A program made the position numbers and the translations under genes. Below, one piece after another: positions 1 to 8,475 of a stretch of DNA of 64,000 bases. Within the stretch, counting starts at the first letter, position 1. Each line of letters begins with the position of its first letter. Under the pieces are notes generated by a model. The model was not told the DNA's origin. It searched no databases and saw only the letters and a program-made list of their open reading frames with translations. The DNA lies in NCBI RefSeq assembly GCF_013170845.1, contig NZ_CP033367.1, positions 1,860,001 through 1,924,000 on the forward strand, read 5' to 3'. The stretch comes from Mesorhizobium loti R88b (GTDB lineage: Bacteria; Pseudomonadota; Alphaproteobacteria; Rhizobiales; Rhizobiaceae).

Positions 1-26
1 TCTTCCATGGTCGCCTGTATGGACAT
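1..26 (-). CDS. BolA family protein, 5' end only (partial)
   Basis: Only the first eight or so codons are in the window, reading leftward off the edge from an ATG at 26-24. The visible N-terminus is MSIQATME. A GGAG ribosome-binding sequence lies just upstream on the minus strand (about 36-33). In rhizobia a bolA-like gene is often divergent from the J-domain gene that precedes cobS, and the short N-terminus suits BolA. The identification rests on that context and is tentative. Confidence 0.4.
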
Positions 27-185
27 TGCCGTCTCCGTTCACCACATATGGCTGGCGTACCAGCCCGAGGGGGCGCTGTTTCGCAACTAAATCCGCCATT
101 CGCCTGCTTTAAGCCGCGATTCAGCGGTTAGGGCGATGATCGCGAAAATGTCAATTCTTGTTTCGCATCTGCGAACGCCCCATAA

Positions 186-830
186 ATGGGTGAGATGAAG
201 CCGTATCCCAAATATTTCGAGAAGATTCGCGTCCGCCCTGACAAGGATGCGGAGCTGAAGTCGCACTCGCCGATTTGCCAGTGGGATGGCTGCAAGGAGG
301 CCGGCACCCATCGCGCGCCGGTCGGGCGGATGAAGGAGGGCGAGTATTTTCGCTTCTGCTTCGACCATGTGCGCGAGTACAACAAGGGCTTCAACTATTT
401 CTCCGGCGTGCCGGACACCGAGGTCGCGCGCTTCCAGAAGGAAGCCATGACCGGTCACCGGCCGACCTGGAAGATGGGCGTCAACGGCGCCTCGCAGCGC
501 ACCTCTCCCGGGATGGCGTCGCCCGATATGGCGCAGATGCGCTCCGGCCGTGCCGGCTATTACAACCGCATGCGCGACCCGTTCGACCTGTTCAAGGGGC
601 CGAAGGATCCGCGCGAGGCGCGCGAGCGCAAGGCCAAGCCGCTTGAGGCCAAGGCGCTGGAAACGCTTGGCCTTGATACAAAGGCGACTGGCAAGGATAT
701 CAAGGCGCGCTATAAGGAACTGGTGAAACGTCACCATCCGGATGCGAATGGTGGCGACAGAGGTTCGGAAGACCGGTTCCGCGATGTGCTGCAGGCCTAT
801 CGCGTGCTCAAACAGGCGGGCCTGTGCTGA
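186..830 (+). CDS. J-domain (DnaJ-like) protein upstream of cobS
   Basis: This is a 214-residue protein with a C-terminal J domain (about residues 157-214) carrying the diagnostic HPD tripeptide at 184-186. The J domain normally stimulates an Hsp70 (DnaK) ATPase. The N-terminal part has cysteines and histidines near residues 31-61 that could bind zinc, but it lacks the Gly/Phe region and cysteine repeats of full DnaJ, so it is a co-chaperone-like protein and not DnaJ itself. A second ATG nine bases downstream (195) is an alternative start. It lies just before cobS, a common rhizobial arrangement, which suggests help with CobS/CobT assembly; that link is inference. Confidence 0.8.
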   Translation: MGEMKPYPKYFEKIRVRPDKDAELKSHSPICQWDGCKEAGTHRAPVGRMKEGEYFRFCFDHVREYNKGFNYFSGVPDTEVARFQKEAMTGHRPTWKMGVNGASQRTSPGMASPDMAQMRSGRAGYYNRMRDPFDLFKGPKDPREARERKAKPLEAKALETLGLDTKATGKDIKARYKELVKRHHPDANGGDRGSEDRFRDVLQAYRVLKQAGLC

Positions 831-953
831 GCGACCCTATGGTTTGTGTCGTTTTCCAACTTTCATAAGGTTGGAAAAGGCTTTAAGACCGCCCCCGAAC
901 AAAATCGATTGCCGGCGAAACGGGATGTTTCGCCCGTGGAGACGTTGAGAGAT

Positions 954-1940
954 ATGAACAAGGTCGATCGCGACATCGCCAACCTGCCCGACACGACGGT
1001 GTCGGTGAAGGAAAAATTCGGCTTCGAGTCCAAGATGGTGGTGCCGGCCTATTCGGTGACATCAGAGCATGTGCCGGACATCGATCCGGACTATCTGTTC
1101 GACAAGGCGACGACCTTGGCCATCCTCGCCGGCTTTGCCTACAACCGCCGCGTCATGGTTTCGGGCTATCACGGCACCGGAAAGTCGACCCATATCGAAC
1201 AGGTCGCCGCCCGCCTTAACTGGCCTTGCGTGCGCGTCAACCTCGATAGCCATGTCAGCCGTATCGATCTCGTCGGCAAGGACGCGATCGTCGTCAAGGA
1301 CGGCTTGCAGATCACCGAATTCCGCGACGGCATCCTGCCCTGGGCCTACCAGCACAATGTCGCGCTCTGCTTCGACGAGTATGATGCCGGCCGCCCCGAC
1401 GTGATGTTCGTCATCCAGCGCGTGCTGGAATCGTCGGGCCGCCTCACGCTGCTCGACCAGAGCCGGGTCATTCGTCCGCATCCGGCGTTCCGGTTGTTTT
1501 CGACCGCCAACACGGTTGGTCTCGGCGACACCACAGGCCTCTATCACGGCACGCAGCAGATCAACCAGGCGCAGATGGACCGTTGGTCGATCGTCACCAC
1601 GCTGAACTATCTGCCGCACGACAATGAAGTCGCCATCGTGCTGGCCAAGGCCAAGCACTACCGCGACGGCAAGGGCAAGGACATCGTCAACAAGATGGTG
1701 CGCGTCGCCGACATGACGCGTTCGGCCTTCATCAATGGCGACTTGTCGACTGTGATGAGCCCGCGTACCGTCATCACCTGGGCCGAGAATGCCGAGATTT
1801 TTGGCAATATCGGCATGGCGTTCCGGCTGACCTTCCTCAACAAGTGCGACGAACTGGAGCGTTCGGTGGTTGCCGAGTTCTACCAGCGCGCCTTTGGTGA
1901 GGATCTGCCGGAAAGCGCCGCCAACGTGGTGCTGGGGTGA
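954..1940 (+). CDS. cobS: Cobaltochelatase subunit CobS
   Basis: This is the 328-residue AAA+ ATPase subunit of the aerobic, ATP-dependent cobaltochelatase that inserts cobalt into hydrogenobyrinic acid a,c-diamide during cobalamin synthesis; it acts in the cytoplasm with CobT and CobN. The Walker A motif GYHGTGKS is at residues 71-78 and the Walker B Asp-Glu at 141-142. The start ATG at 954 ([10 protein letters not shown]) fits the known CobS length; an upstream in-frame extension to 846 looks non-coding. cobT follows after one small intervening gene. CobN is not in the window, as is usual because it lies elsewhere in rhizobial genomes. Confidence 0.95.
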   Translation: MNKVDRDIANLPDTTVSVKEKFGFESKMVVPAYSVTSEHVPDIDPDYLFDKATTLAILAGFAYNRRVMVSGYHGTGKSTHIEQVAARLNWPCVRVNLDSHVSRIDLVGKDAIVVKDGLQITEFRDGILPWAYQHNVALCFDEYDAGRPDVMFVIQRVLESSGRLTLLDQSRVIRPHPAFRLFSTANTVGLGDTTGLYHGTQQINQAQMDRWSIVTTLNYLPHDNEVAIVLAKAKHYRDGKGKDIVNKMVRVADMTRSAFINGDLSTVMSPRTVITWAENAEIFGNIGMAFRLTFLNKCDELERSVVAEFYQRAFGEDLPESAANVVLG

Positions 1941-1949
1941 CATCACTCC

Positions 1950-2405
1950 ATGGGAACAACCTGTCGGACGTTCCTGTGGAGTTTTTCAATCCTCTGCTTT
2001 GGGCTCGGTCAGGCAGCCATGGCGCAGAATGAACCATTCAAGCCCGGGCAAACCTGGACGTATCATGGGGCAACTCCAATATCCTCGCGGGTGATCATAG
2101 GCGCAGTCGATAATCTGGAGGGCGAAAATCAGCCGATCGTGTCGATTTCAGTCACTGACGCGCCGATACCGACGGAAGGAAAGGCGCTGCAAACCGTTCC
2201 CCACCTGCCTATAGCGGCTAACGTGCTCCGGGAGAGTGTGGTTGAACTCGAGGGGACTGGACCGATTCCTGATGGCTTCGGCCATGGATACGGTCTCTGG
2301 AGACAGGCATATGACAGTGGCAAGGGAGGCTATTTTACAATCTCGGTGCAAGAGATTGTTGGCATCCTGCGCACTCAACTCGGCCAGCAGCCGGCGGCGA
2401 AATAG
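1950..2405 (+). CDS. Small exported protein of unknown function inside the cobS-cobT operon
   Basis: This 151-residue protein starts nine bases after cobS and ends six bases before cobT, so it is almost certainly co-transcribed. It begins with a hydrophobic signal-peptide-like segment ending around the AMAQ motif (residues 23-26), so the mature protein would be periplasmic. After that come FKPGQTW near the mature N-terminus, a PHLPIA stretch in the middle and a GGYFTISV segment near the C-terminus. I recall unnamed small proteins with this pattern but know no function. Its codon use looks less G+C-biased than cobS and cobT, which hints at later insertion. A periplasmic product between two subunits of a cytoplasmic enzyme is unexpected. 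Confidence 0.7.
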   Translation: MGTTCRTFLWSFSILCFGLGQAAMAQNEPFKPGQTWTYHGATPISSRVIIGAVDNLEGENQPIVSISVTDAPIPTEGKALQTVPHLPIAANVLRESVVELEGTGPIPDGFGHGYGLWRQAYDSGKGGYFTISVQEIVGILRTQLGQQPAAK

Positions 2406-2411
2406 AGATAG

Positions 2412-4313
2412 ATGATGGCGGGTCCGGGCGACAACACGCGCAACAAGTCGAAGACGGGGTCTGAAGTCGACAGCTTCAAGCGCGCCGTCACCGTCTGCAT
2501 GCGTGCCATTGCCGGCGACAAGGAACTCGAAGTCGGCTTCGCCAAGGATCGGCCAGCACTTGCGGGCAACCGTGCGCGACTGCCCGAGCTGCCGAAGAAG
2601 GCGTCGAAGACCGATATCGCCATCACCCGCGGTCTCGGCGATTCCATGGCGCTGAAGCGCGCTTGCCACGATGTGCGCATCCACACGAAGCTGGCGCCGG
2701 AAGGCAAGGCGGCCCGCGCCATCTATGATGCGGTCGAGCAGGCCCGCGTCGAGGCGATCGGCAGCCGCGCCATGCAGGGTGTCGCCGACAATATCGGCTC
2801 GATGCTGGAGGACAAATACGCCAAGGCCAATCTCGTCGACGTCAAGGATAAGGCTGATGCGCCGATCGAGGAAGCGCTGGCGCTGATGGTGCGCGAGAAG
2901 CTCACCGGCCGGCCGGTGCCGAAGAGCGGCGAGCGGCTGGTCGAGCTCTGGCGTCCCTGGGTCGAGGAAAAGGCCAAGGCCGACCTCGACGGCCTGTCAG
3001 CCAAGCTCGGTGACCAGCAAGCCTTCGCCCGCGTCGTGCGCGAGATGCTGGCCTCTATGGAAATGGCCGAGGAACTCGGCGACGACCAGGAGACGGAAGA
3101 CTCCGAGGACAATGACGACAACCAGCCGCAAGGCGAGGAGCAGAGCGAGGAGGGCGGCGAAGAGGATTCCGGCTCCGAGCAGTCGCAGTCCGAGGATGCC
3201 GAGGCTTCGGCCGATGACGAGCAATCGTCCGAGACGGAGGCGTCGGACGCCACCGCCGACGATCTGTCGGACGACGACGATGCCGATGCCGAGACACCCG
3301 GCGAGGCGCGCCGCAACGACAATCCCTTCACCAATCTGCCGAAGGAAATCGACTACAAGGTCTACACCACTGCTTTCGACGAGACTGTCGGCGCCGAGGA
3401 ACTGTGTGAGGAAGAAGAACTCGACCGGCTGCGCGCCTTCCTCGACAAGCAGCTTGCCAATCTGTCCGGCGTCGTCGGACGGCTCGCCAACCGGCTGCAG
3501 CGCCGGCTGATGGCGCAGCAGAACCGGTCCTGGGATTTCGATCTGGAAGAGGGCTATCTCGATCCGGCGCGGCTGGTGCGCGTCGTCATCGACCCGATGC
3601 AGCCGCTGTCCTTCAAGCAGGAACGCGACACCAAATTCCGCGACACGGTGGTGACGCTGGTGCTCGACAATTCGGGCTCCATGCGCGGCCGGCCGATAAC
3701 GGTTGCCGCCACCTGCGCCGACATCCTGGCGCGCACGCTGGAGCGTTGCGGCGTCTCGGTGGAGATTCTCGGCTTCACCACGCGGGCGTGGAAGGGTGGC
3801 CAAGCGCGCGAAAAATGGCTGAAGGACGGCAAGCCGCCGAACCCCGGCCGGCTCAACGATCTGCGCCACATCATATACAAGTCGGCCGATCATCCATGGC
3901 GCCGCGCACGGCGCAATCTCGGCCTGATGATGCGCGAAGGCCTGCTCAAGGAAAACATCGACGGCGAGGCGCTGCTGTGGGCGCATAACCGGCTGATCGC
4001 CCGGCCCGAACAACGCAAGATCCTGATGATGATCTCGGATGGTGCGCCGGTCGACGATTCGACGCTTTCCGTGAACCCAGGCAACTATCTCGAGCGCCAT
4101 CTGCGCGCCGTCATCGAACTGATCGAGACGCGCTCGCCGGTGGAGTTGCTGGCGATCGGCATCGGCCATGACGTCACGCGCTATTACCGGCGTGCTGTCA
4201 CCATCGTCGATGCCGAGGAACTGGCCGGCGCCATGACCGAGCAACTGGCTTCGCTGTTTGCCGAGGAGAGCGCGAAGGATACGCGTCGCGGCGGCATGCG
4301 GCGCGCCGGATGA
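2412..4313 (+). CDS. cobT: Cobaltochelatase subunit CobT
   Basis: This 633-residue protein is the partner of CobS in aerobic cobaltochelatase. It shows the CobT layout: an N-terminal alpha-helical region, a long Asp/Glu/Ser-rich acidic linker (about residues 220-300), and a C-terminal von Willebrand A domain whose MIDAS motif DNSGSM begins at Asp419. CobS and CobT form a two-ring AAA+/MIDAS chaperone that drives CobN. The gene follows the small exported-protein gene by six bases, and its TGA overlaps the ATG of the next gene, so translation of the two is coupled. Confidence 0.95.
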   Translation: MMAGPGDNTRNKSKTGSEVDSFKRAVTVCMRAIAGDKELEVGFAKDRPALAGNRARLPELPKKASKTDIAITRGLGDSMALKRACHDVRIHTKLAPEGKAARAIYDAVEQARVEAIGSRAMQGVADNIGSMLEDKYAKANLVDVKDKADAPIEEALALMVREKLTGRPVPKSGERLVELWRPWVEEKAKADLDGLSAKLGDQQAFARVVREMLASMEMAEELGDDQETEDSEDNDDNQPQGEEQSEEGGEEDSGSEQSQSEDAEASADDEQSSETEASDATADDLSDDDDADAETPGEARRNDNPFTNLPKEIDYKVYTTAFDETVGAEELCEEEELDRLRAFLDKQLANLSGVVGRLANRLQRRLMAQQNRSWDFDLEEGYLDPARLVRVVIDPMQPLSFKQERDTKFRDTVVTLVLDNSGSMRGRPITVAATCADILARTLERCGVSVEILGFTTRAWKGGQAREKWLKDGKPPNPGRLNDLRHIIYKSADHPWRRARRNLGLMMREGLLKENIDGEALLWAHNRLIARPEQRKILMMISDGAPVDDSTLSVNPGNYLERHLRAVIELIETRSPVELLAIGIGHDVTRYYRRAVTIVDAEELAGAMTEQLASLFAEESAKDTRRGGMRRAG

Positions 4314-5329
4314 TCTTTTCGCCGGGCGGGTTTCGGCAGACCTTGTTCGTCGCCATCGCCTTGCTTGGCGGCATGGCTTCGGCGTCAGCTGGCTCGGCCC
4401 CAGTCGAAGCCATCGAAGTCTCGGCCCGCCCGATCACCCAATTCCATATTGGCCGTTCCGACAAGCAGTTCGGCCCGCTCGAATTCGTCGGCGGGCTGGA
4501 AATGACCTCGCCATCGCGTGATTTCGGCGCGCTGTCGGCCTTTCGGTTCCTGAAAGCGGGCAGCGATTTCATCGGCGTGGCCGATACAGGCTACTGGTTC
4601 TTCGGCACGGTGGTGCGCGACGCCGACAGGCGGCCGGTGGGCATGCAGAATTTCCGCATGCAGCAGATGGTCGACCAGAGCGGCCAGCCGATCGACGAGA
4701 AATGGGAAGTCGATGCCGAAGGGCTCGCGGTCAAGGATGGCATCGCCACCGTCGGTTTCGAGCGCAACCATCGCGTCGCCCAGTTCCGGATCGACCCTGA
4801 AAACATGACGGCGCCGTTCAAGCAGCTGGATTTCCTGGTGCCGGCGCGGGAGCTGCGCCAGAACCGTGGCTTCGAGACCGTCACCCACGCCAATGCCAAT
4901 GGCCAGCATCAGGGCGGTCTGGTCGTGGTCTCGGAGAAGAGCCTCGACAAATCAGGCAACATCTATGCCGCCATCATCGAAGGGCCGCACAAGGGTGTCT
5001 TCACCGTCAAGCGCAACGGCGATTTCGACATCACCGATGGCGCTTTCCTGCCGGATGGCGACCTTTTGCTGCTGGAGCGCAGTTTCACCATGGCGGGCGG
5101 GCTGAAGATGCGGCTGCGGCGCATCCATGGCGAGAGTGTCGAGAAGGGTGCCGTTGCCGACGGGCCGGTGCTGCTGGAAGCCGACATGGGCTACCAGATC
5201 GACAATATGGAAGGTCTCGACATCTGGACCCGCGACGACGGCGCACTGATGGTGTCGCTGATCTCCGACGACAACCACTCGATCCTGCAGCGCAACCTCT
5301 ACCTGGAATTTATCCTGCATCAGGATTGA
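4310..5329 (+). CDS. Exported esterase-like/phytase-like beta-propeller protein
   Basis: This 339-residue protein overlaps the end of cobT in an ATGA arrangement and is the last gene of the cobS operon. It has a signal peptide (residues about 1-28, ending ASASA) and then a region resembling the 'esterase-like activity of phytase' family (PF13449 type), with the hallmark repeated blades that include GLEMTS, DAEGLAV and NMEGLDIW. Members are predicted periplasmic or secreted. The substrate is unknown, and true phytase activity is unproven for most members. Rhizobia often carry such a gene next to cobT, but I know of no functional tie to cobalamin. Confidence 0.75.
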   Translation: MIFSPGGFRQTLFVAIALLGGMASASAGSAPVEAIEVSARPITQFHIGRSDKQFGPLEFVGGLEMTSPSRDFGALSAFRFLKAGSDFIGVADTGYWFFGTVVRDADRRPVGMQNFRMQQMVDQSGQPIDEKWEVDAEGLAVKDGIATVGFERNHRVAQFRIDPENMTAPFKQLDFLVPARELRQNRGFETVTHANANGQHQGGLVVVSEKSLDKSGNIYAAIIEGPHKGVFTVKRNGDFDITDGAFLPDGDLLLLERSFTMAGGLKMRLRRIHGESVEKGAVADGPVLLEADMGYQIDNMEGLDIWTRDDGALMVSLISDDNHSILQRNLYLEFILHQD

Positions 5330-5462
5330 GCCGCAGCTCCAATTGCGAATTCAACGGCGGGTTCGATCTGATCGGGCGCCTTCCCGCACTCCGTCGCCGC
5401 TTCGCGGCGCTGCACCACCCTCATCACTCGATCCACGTTGATCAAAACACTTTAGTGCAGAC

Positions 5463-5490
5463 TTGACTATTCATACGATCGGCGCAATAC
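5463..5490 (+). promoter_or_regulatory. Candidate promoter of the ArsR-AHSA1 pair
   Basis: TTGACT (5463-5468) and CAATAC (5485-5490) are separated by 16 bases and could be -35 and -10 elements. They end only eight bases before the preferred ATG at 5499, so the transcript would be nearly leaderless. A short dyad, CACT-TT-AGTG at 5448-5457, sits just upstream and could be an ArsR-type operator. This is weak evidence from sequence alone. Confidence 0.3.
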
Positions 5491-5498
5491 TCAAGCCC

Positions 5499-5846
5499 AT
5501 GCTTAACTATTCCGAGATCGACAGCATCCTTCGCGCTCTGGTCGAGCCGACCCGCCGCCAGATCCTGGAACGGTTGAGCCGCGGACCGGCCACCGTCAGC
5601 CAGCTGGCGGAGCCTTTCGGCATGACGTTTGCCGCCGTGCTGCAGCATCTGCAGGCGCTGGAGGCCTGCGGACTGATCCGCAGCGAAAAGATCGGGCGGG
5701 TGCGCACCTGTCGGATCGAACCGGGCGGGCTCGCTCCGCTCGCCGACTGGATTGCCGAACGCCGCATACCGGCGGAACGCCAACTCGACCGGCTTGGCGA
5801 GATTCTGGCCGAGACGGACCCATCATCCCCGAAAGTTCAAGATTAG
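5499..5846 (+). CDS. ArsR/SmtB family transcriptional regulator
   Basis: This is a winged-helix repressor of about 115 residues. The helix-turn-helix lies around residues 10-65 and includes VEPTRRQILERL and TVSQLAEPFGMT. No cysteine-rich metal-binding motif is visible, so it belongs to the non-metal subgroup usually paired with an AHSA1-type protein, which is exactly what follows 17 bases downstream. ATG 5499 gives the usual short ArsR N-terminus; a TTG at 5463 could extend it by 12 residues. Autoregulation of the pair is likely but not shown. Confidence 0.85.
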   Translation: MLNYSEIDSILRALVEPTRRQILERLSRGPATVSQLAEPFGMTFAAVLQHLQALEACGLIRSEKIGRVRTCRIEPGGLAPLADWIAERRIPAERQLDRLGEILAETDPSSPKVQD

Positions 5847-5863
5847 GAAAAGGACGACCAGAC

Positions 5864-6349
5864 ATGAACCAGATCGCCCCCGGGAAAGACGATCCCTCCG
5901 TCATCCACTCGACCTTCACCATCGAACGGACCTATCCGCAATCGCCGGCCAAAGTCTTCCATGCCTTTGCCGACAAGGCGACGGTGCGGCGCTGGCGGGT
6001 CGAAGGTGATGGTTTCACCATCGCCGAATTCAGCTTCGATTTTCGCGTCGGCGGTGGCGAGGTTTCGCGCTTCAGCTATGGCGGCGGCCCGGAGATCAGG
6101 CTCGACGCCCAGTTCCAGGACATCCTTGCCGACCAGCGCATTGTGTTTTCCTACAGGATGGCAATCGGGCCGCAGCCGATGTCGGCATCACTGACCACGA
6201 TTGAACTGACGCCTTCAGGCGAAGGCACGCGGCTGACCTATACCGAGCAGGGCGCCTTCTTCGATGGTGTCGATTCCGCCAAGGGGCGGGAAGAGGGGAC
6301 ACGCGGGCTGCTGGAAGCGCTTGCCGCGGAGCTCCAGAAGTCAAAGTAA
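5864..6349 (+). CDS. SRPBCC/AHSA1-type domain protein
   Basis: This 161-residue protein has the START-like/AHSA1 fold, with the typical opening strand TFTIERTYPQSPAKVFHAF, an internal beta-sheet with FDFRVGG, and a C-terminal long helix (EGTRGLLEALAAEL). The fold forms a hydrophobic cavity that binds small ligands. Its ligand and role are unknown. It is co-transcribed with the ArsR regulator; this pairing is very common in soil bacteria and often linked to stress or xenobiotic response. Confidence 0.85.
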   Translation: MNQIAPGKDDPSVIHSTFTIERTYPQSPAKVFHAFADKATVRRWRVEGDGFTIAEFSFDFRVGGGEVSRFSYGGGPEIRLDAQFQDILADQRIVFSYRMAIGPQPMSASLTTIELTPSGEGTRLTYTEQGAFFDGVDSAKGREEGTRGLLEALAAELQKSK

Positions 6350-6375
6350 ATTCGAACCGCCAGCCACGGCCTTGG

Positions 6376-7056
6376 TCAGGACCGTGAGCCGTTGGTGGCG
6401 ATCCAGATGACGTGACGCGCGCCGCGCTTGCCGTTGGCGCGCGTGTTGACCTCCTCGACCGCAAAGCCCGCCTGCTTCAGCCGCCTGACAAAGCCGCTGT
6501 CCGGCCCCTGCGACCACACCGCCAGCACGCCGCCCGGTTTGAGGGCGCTGCGCGCGGCAACGAGGCCCGCCAGGCTGTAGAGGGCGTCATTGCCCTTGTG
6601 GACGATGCCTTCGGGGCCATTGTCGACATCGAGCAGGATCGCGTCCCAGGCTGCGGGCTCAGACCGTATCAGCTGCCCGACATCTGTCTCCTGGATGGTA
6701 ACGCGGGGATCGTCGAGACAACCGCCGAACACCTCGGCCATCGGGCCGCGCGCCCAGGCGACCACTGCTGGTACCAACTCAGCGATAACAATGCTGGCGT
6801 CCCTGCCGAGTTCAGCCAAAGCCGCGCGCAGCGTGAACCCCATGCCAAGGCCGCCGATCAGGATCTGCGGCTGCCGATGGTCCGCAATCTTCTGGCAGGA
6901 CAGTTTCGCCAGCGCTTGTTCGGAGCCGCTGAGGCGGCTGTTCATCAGCTCGTTGGTGCCAAGCATGATCGAGAATTCAGCGCCACGCCGCTTGAGGCGA
7001 AGCTCTTGTCCGCCATCAGGGGTCTTTGCCGAATCGAGCTGGACCCAGGGTATCAA
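6376..7056 (-). CDS. Spermidine synthase-like SAM-binding protein
   Basis: This 226-residue Rossmann-fold protein resembles the spermine/spermidine synthase superfamily. It has a glycine-rich nucleotide loop (ILIGGLGMGFTLRAAL), an acidic residue after the next strand (IVIAELVP), and an LDVDNGPEG segment in the active-site position. It is shorter than true SpeE (about 280 residues), so aminopropyl transfer is not assured; it could be a methyltransferase. Its start lies four bases after the yhhQ stop, so it belongs to the same preQ1-controlled operon, which may point to a nucleotide or tRNA-modification role (inference). Confidence 0.7.
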   Translation of the reverse strand: MIPWVQLDSAKTPDGGQELRLKRRGAEFSIMLGTNELMNSRLSGSEQALAKLSCQKIADHRQPQILIGGLGMGFTLRAALAELGRDASIVIAELVPAVVAWARGPMAEVFGGCLDDPRVTIQETDVGQLIRSEPAAWDAILLDVDNGPEGIVHKGNDALYSLAGLVAARSALKPGGVLAVWSQGPDSGFVRRLKQAGFAVEEVNTRANGKRGARHVIWIATNGSRS

Positions 7057-7060
7057 GGGT

Positions 7061-7741
7061 CTAAACCGCGACCGCCGGCTGGCTCCAGCGGGCAGCGACC
7101 AGCCGGTAGGGGATGAGCGCGACCACGGCGATGATCAGCTTTACCGAGAGATCGCCAAGCGCCCACGAGACCCAGCGCATCGCGTCCACATGGAAGACGC
7201 CCATCAGTGGCGCCGTTTCAAGCGCAAAACTGTCGTTCGGGCCCGCAAAAGCGAAAGCGGCCGAGAAGGCGACGGTGAAGAACACGACGGTGTCGAACAC
7301 CGATCCGACCAGCGTGCCGATGATCGGCGCCCGCCACCAGCTCTGCCGGCGCAAACGGTTGAACACGGTGACGTCGAGCAACTGCGCGGTCAGGAAGGCG
7401 GCACCGGAAGCGGCCGCGATGCGCACCAGCCGGTCGGCCGCGGTCTCGAATTCGATCAGGCCGTGGCGAAACAGGAAGGGCGGGACAAGGATCGAGCAGA
7501 CCACCGCCGTCATGAAGCCGACAAAGACGATCCGGCGCGCCACGGCAGGCCCGTAGCGGCGGTTGGCGAGGTCGGTGACCAGGAAGGAGAAGGGATAGGT
7601 GAAAGCGCCCCAGGTGAGCAGGTCGGCCAGCGACAGGCCGCCGATCTGGCCCTGCATCGGGAACTGCACGAGGATGTTCGATGCCACGACGACAAGCGCC
7701 ATGGCAGCCACGAAGGGCAAATATCGCGAGAAGGAAGACAT
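7061..7741 (-). CDS. yhhQ: Queuosine precursor transporter (YhhQ/VUT family)
   Basis: This 226-residue inner-membrane protein has about six hydrophobic segments and family landmarks such as LADLLTWGAFTYPFSFLVTD and GTLVGSVFDT. YhhQ-family proteins import queuosine precursors (preQ0/preQ1) used to modify tRNA wobble bases. The ATG at 7741-7739 is preceded at seven bases by AGGA, and the leader holds a preQ1-I-like riboswitch that includes this ATG, which independently supports the substrate assignment. It is followed by the spermidine-synthase-like gene. Confidence 0.9.
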   Translation of the reverse strand: MSSFSRYLPFVAAMALVVVASNILVQFPMQGQIGGLSLADLLTWGAFTYPFSFLVTDLANRRYGPAVARRIVFVGFMTAVVCSILVPPFLFRHGLIEFETAADRLVRIAAASGAAFLTAQLLDVTVFNRLRRQSWWRAPIIGTLVGSVFDTVVFFTVAFSAAFAFAGPNDSFALETAPLMGVFHVDAMRWVSWALGDLSVKLIIAVVALIPYRLVAARWSQPAVAV

Positions 7742-7770
7742 TTTTTTATCCTGGGTAATGGAACCAGCGG
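7739..7770 (-). promoter_or_regulatory. PreQ1-I-like riboswitch overlapping the yhhQ start codon
   Basis: Read on the minus strand, CTGG (7767-7764) pairs with CCAG (7754-7751) to make P1. The loop begins TTC, whose C (7761) sits where the ligand-pairing cytosine of preQ1-I aptamers lies. An A-rich tail (7748-7742) follows P1. The next three loop bases, CAU (7760-7758), are complementary to the AUG start codon (7741-7739), giving the short pseudoknot helix P2. The AGGA ribosome-binding sequence (7752-7749) overlaps the 3' end of P1 and runs into the tail. Ligand binding should therefore hide both the ribosome-binding site and the start codon. The match to the Bacillus and Thermoanaerobacter class I aptamers is from memory of their published sequences. 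Confidence 0.8.
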
Positions 7771-7851
7771 AGCATCATGCCCATCGAGGCGATGCTCGCT
7801 TCGTCTTCGAGCATGGATGTCGAACCTTGCGGCTTCCATCCGATACCAGAG

Positions 7852-7911
7852 GGCCAACAAGAGGTTGGCCAGGGGCCAACAAGAGATTGGCCGGGGCGGT
7901 CGTCCCCCGCC
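7852..7911 (-). terminator. Cluster of three hairpins after rpmB
   Basis: Two 19-base hairpins (7852-7870 and 7874-7892) are near-identical tandem copies: each is GGCCAA and TTGGCC around a 7-base loop, differing at one position. A third G+C-rich hairpin, GGCGGGGG/CCGCCCC, follows at about 7893-7911, closest to rpmB. They lie just downstream of the rpmB stop and upstream of the yhhQ leader. There is no clear T-run, so they may act as an RNA 3'-end stabiliser or weak terminator. Confidence 0.4.
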
Positions 7912-7921
7912 TTGTCAGGTA

Positions 7922-8218
7922 TTAGGCAGCGACCTGCTCGGCAAGCTTCTTGGCGATCTGCTTCTTCAGCAGACGCGCGCGCTGCGACAGTTCCTTGATG
8001 TCGGCCTTGGCCAGGAAAGCGTCGAGGCCGCCGCGATGTTCGACCGAACGCAGCGCGTTGGCCGAGATGCGCAGGCGCACATTCTGGTTCAGCGCTTCCG
8101 AAATCAGCGTCACATTGACGAGGTTCGGCAGGAAGCGGCGCTTGGTCTTGTTGTTGGCGTGGCTCACATTGTTGCCGGTCATAACTGCCTTGGCAGTGAG
8201 TTCGCAGGTGCGGGACAT
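7922..8218 (-). CDS. rpmB: 50S ribosomal protein L28
   Basis: This 98-residue basic protein matches bacterial L28 with the alphaproteobacterial length. Recognisable parts are [25 protein letters not shown] and the C-terminal helix with [12 protein letters not shown]. It has only one cysteine near the N-terminus, so it is the form without the zinc-binding CxxC pairs. The ATG at 8218 is the conserved start; the open frame runs further upstream to 8329 but that part looks non-coding. It stands alone on the minus strand, divergent from the DUF3108 gene. Confidence 0.96.
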   Translation of the reverse strand: MSRTCELTAKAVMTGNNVSHANNKTKRRFLPNLVNVTLISEALNQNVRLRISANALRSVEHRGGLDAFLAKADIKELSQRARLLKKQIAKKLAEQVAA

Positions 8219-8399
8219 GGTTCTAACCTTCAGTTCTTTCGAGACCTGCCAAACCTTTGTGCCCACGCCGGGTGGCGCGCGGTTCTGGTGAGGCGGCCTT
8301 ATGGAAAAGTTGGCGTTCCATAGTTGCATTTCGCCGGGGCGTCAAGCTCCAGCTTGCCCACGGAAGCGCCCGGGATTTCATATTAAGGCCGGATTTCAT

Positions 8400-8419
8400 C
8401 CTATAAGCGGTCTTATAGG
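8400..8419. promoter_or_regulatory. Perfect palindrome upstream of the DUF3108 gene
   Basis: CCTATAAG (8400-8407) and CTTATAGG (8412-8419) form a perfect inverted repeat with 4-base spacing, 57 bases before the DUF3108 ATG and in the gap between it and rpmB. A repeated GGATTTCAT occurs just before it (about 8373 and 8391). The shape suits a dimeric regulator site. No regulator is assigned. Confidence 0.35.
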
Positions 8420-8475
8420 GACACGCCAGACCGGAGTCGCCCGCCTCCGGCTGAAATCAAGGATCCGATCCCGCC

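Noticed and set aside
2997..4244. A long minus-strand open frame (415 codons) opposite cobT.
   Set aside because: It mirrors the codon structure of cobT, has no ribosome-binding site or domain, and cobT is certain.
6590..8323. A long plus-strand open frame (577 codons) opposite yhhQ and the spermidine-synthase-like gene.
   Set aside because: It is antisense to well-supported genes and its translation is Arg/Ala/Ser-rich without domains, as expected for a shadow frame in G+C-rich DNA.
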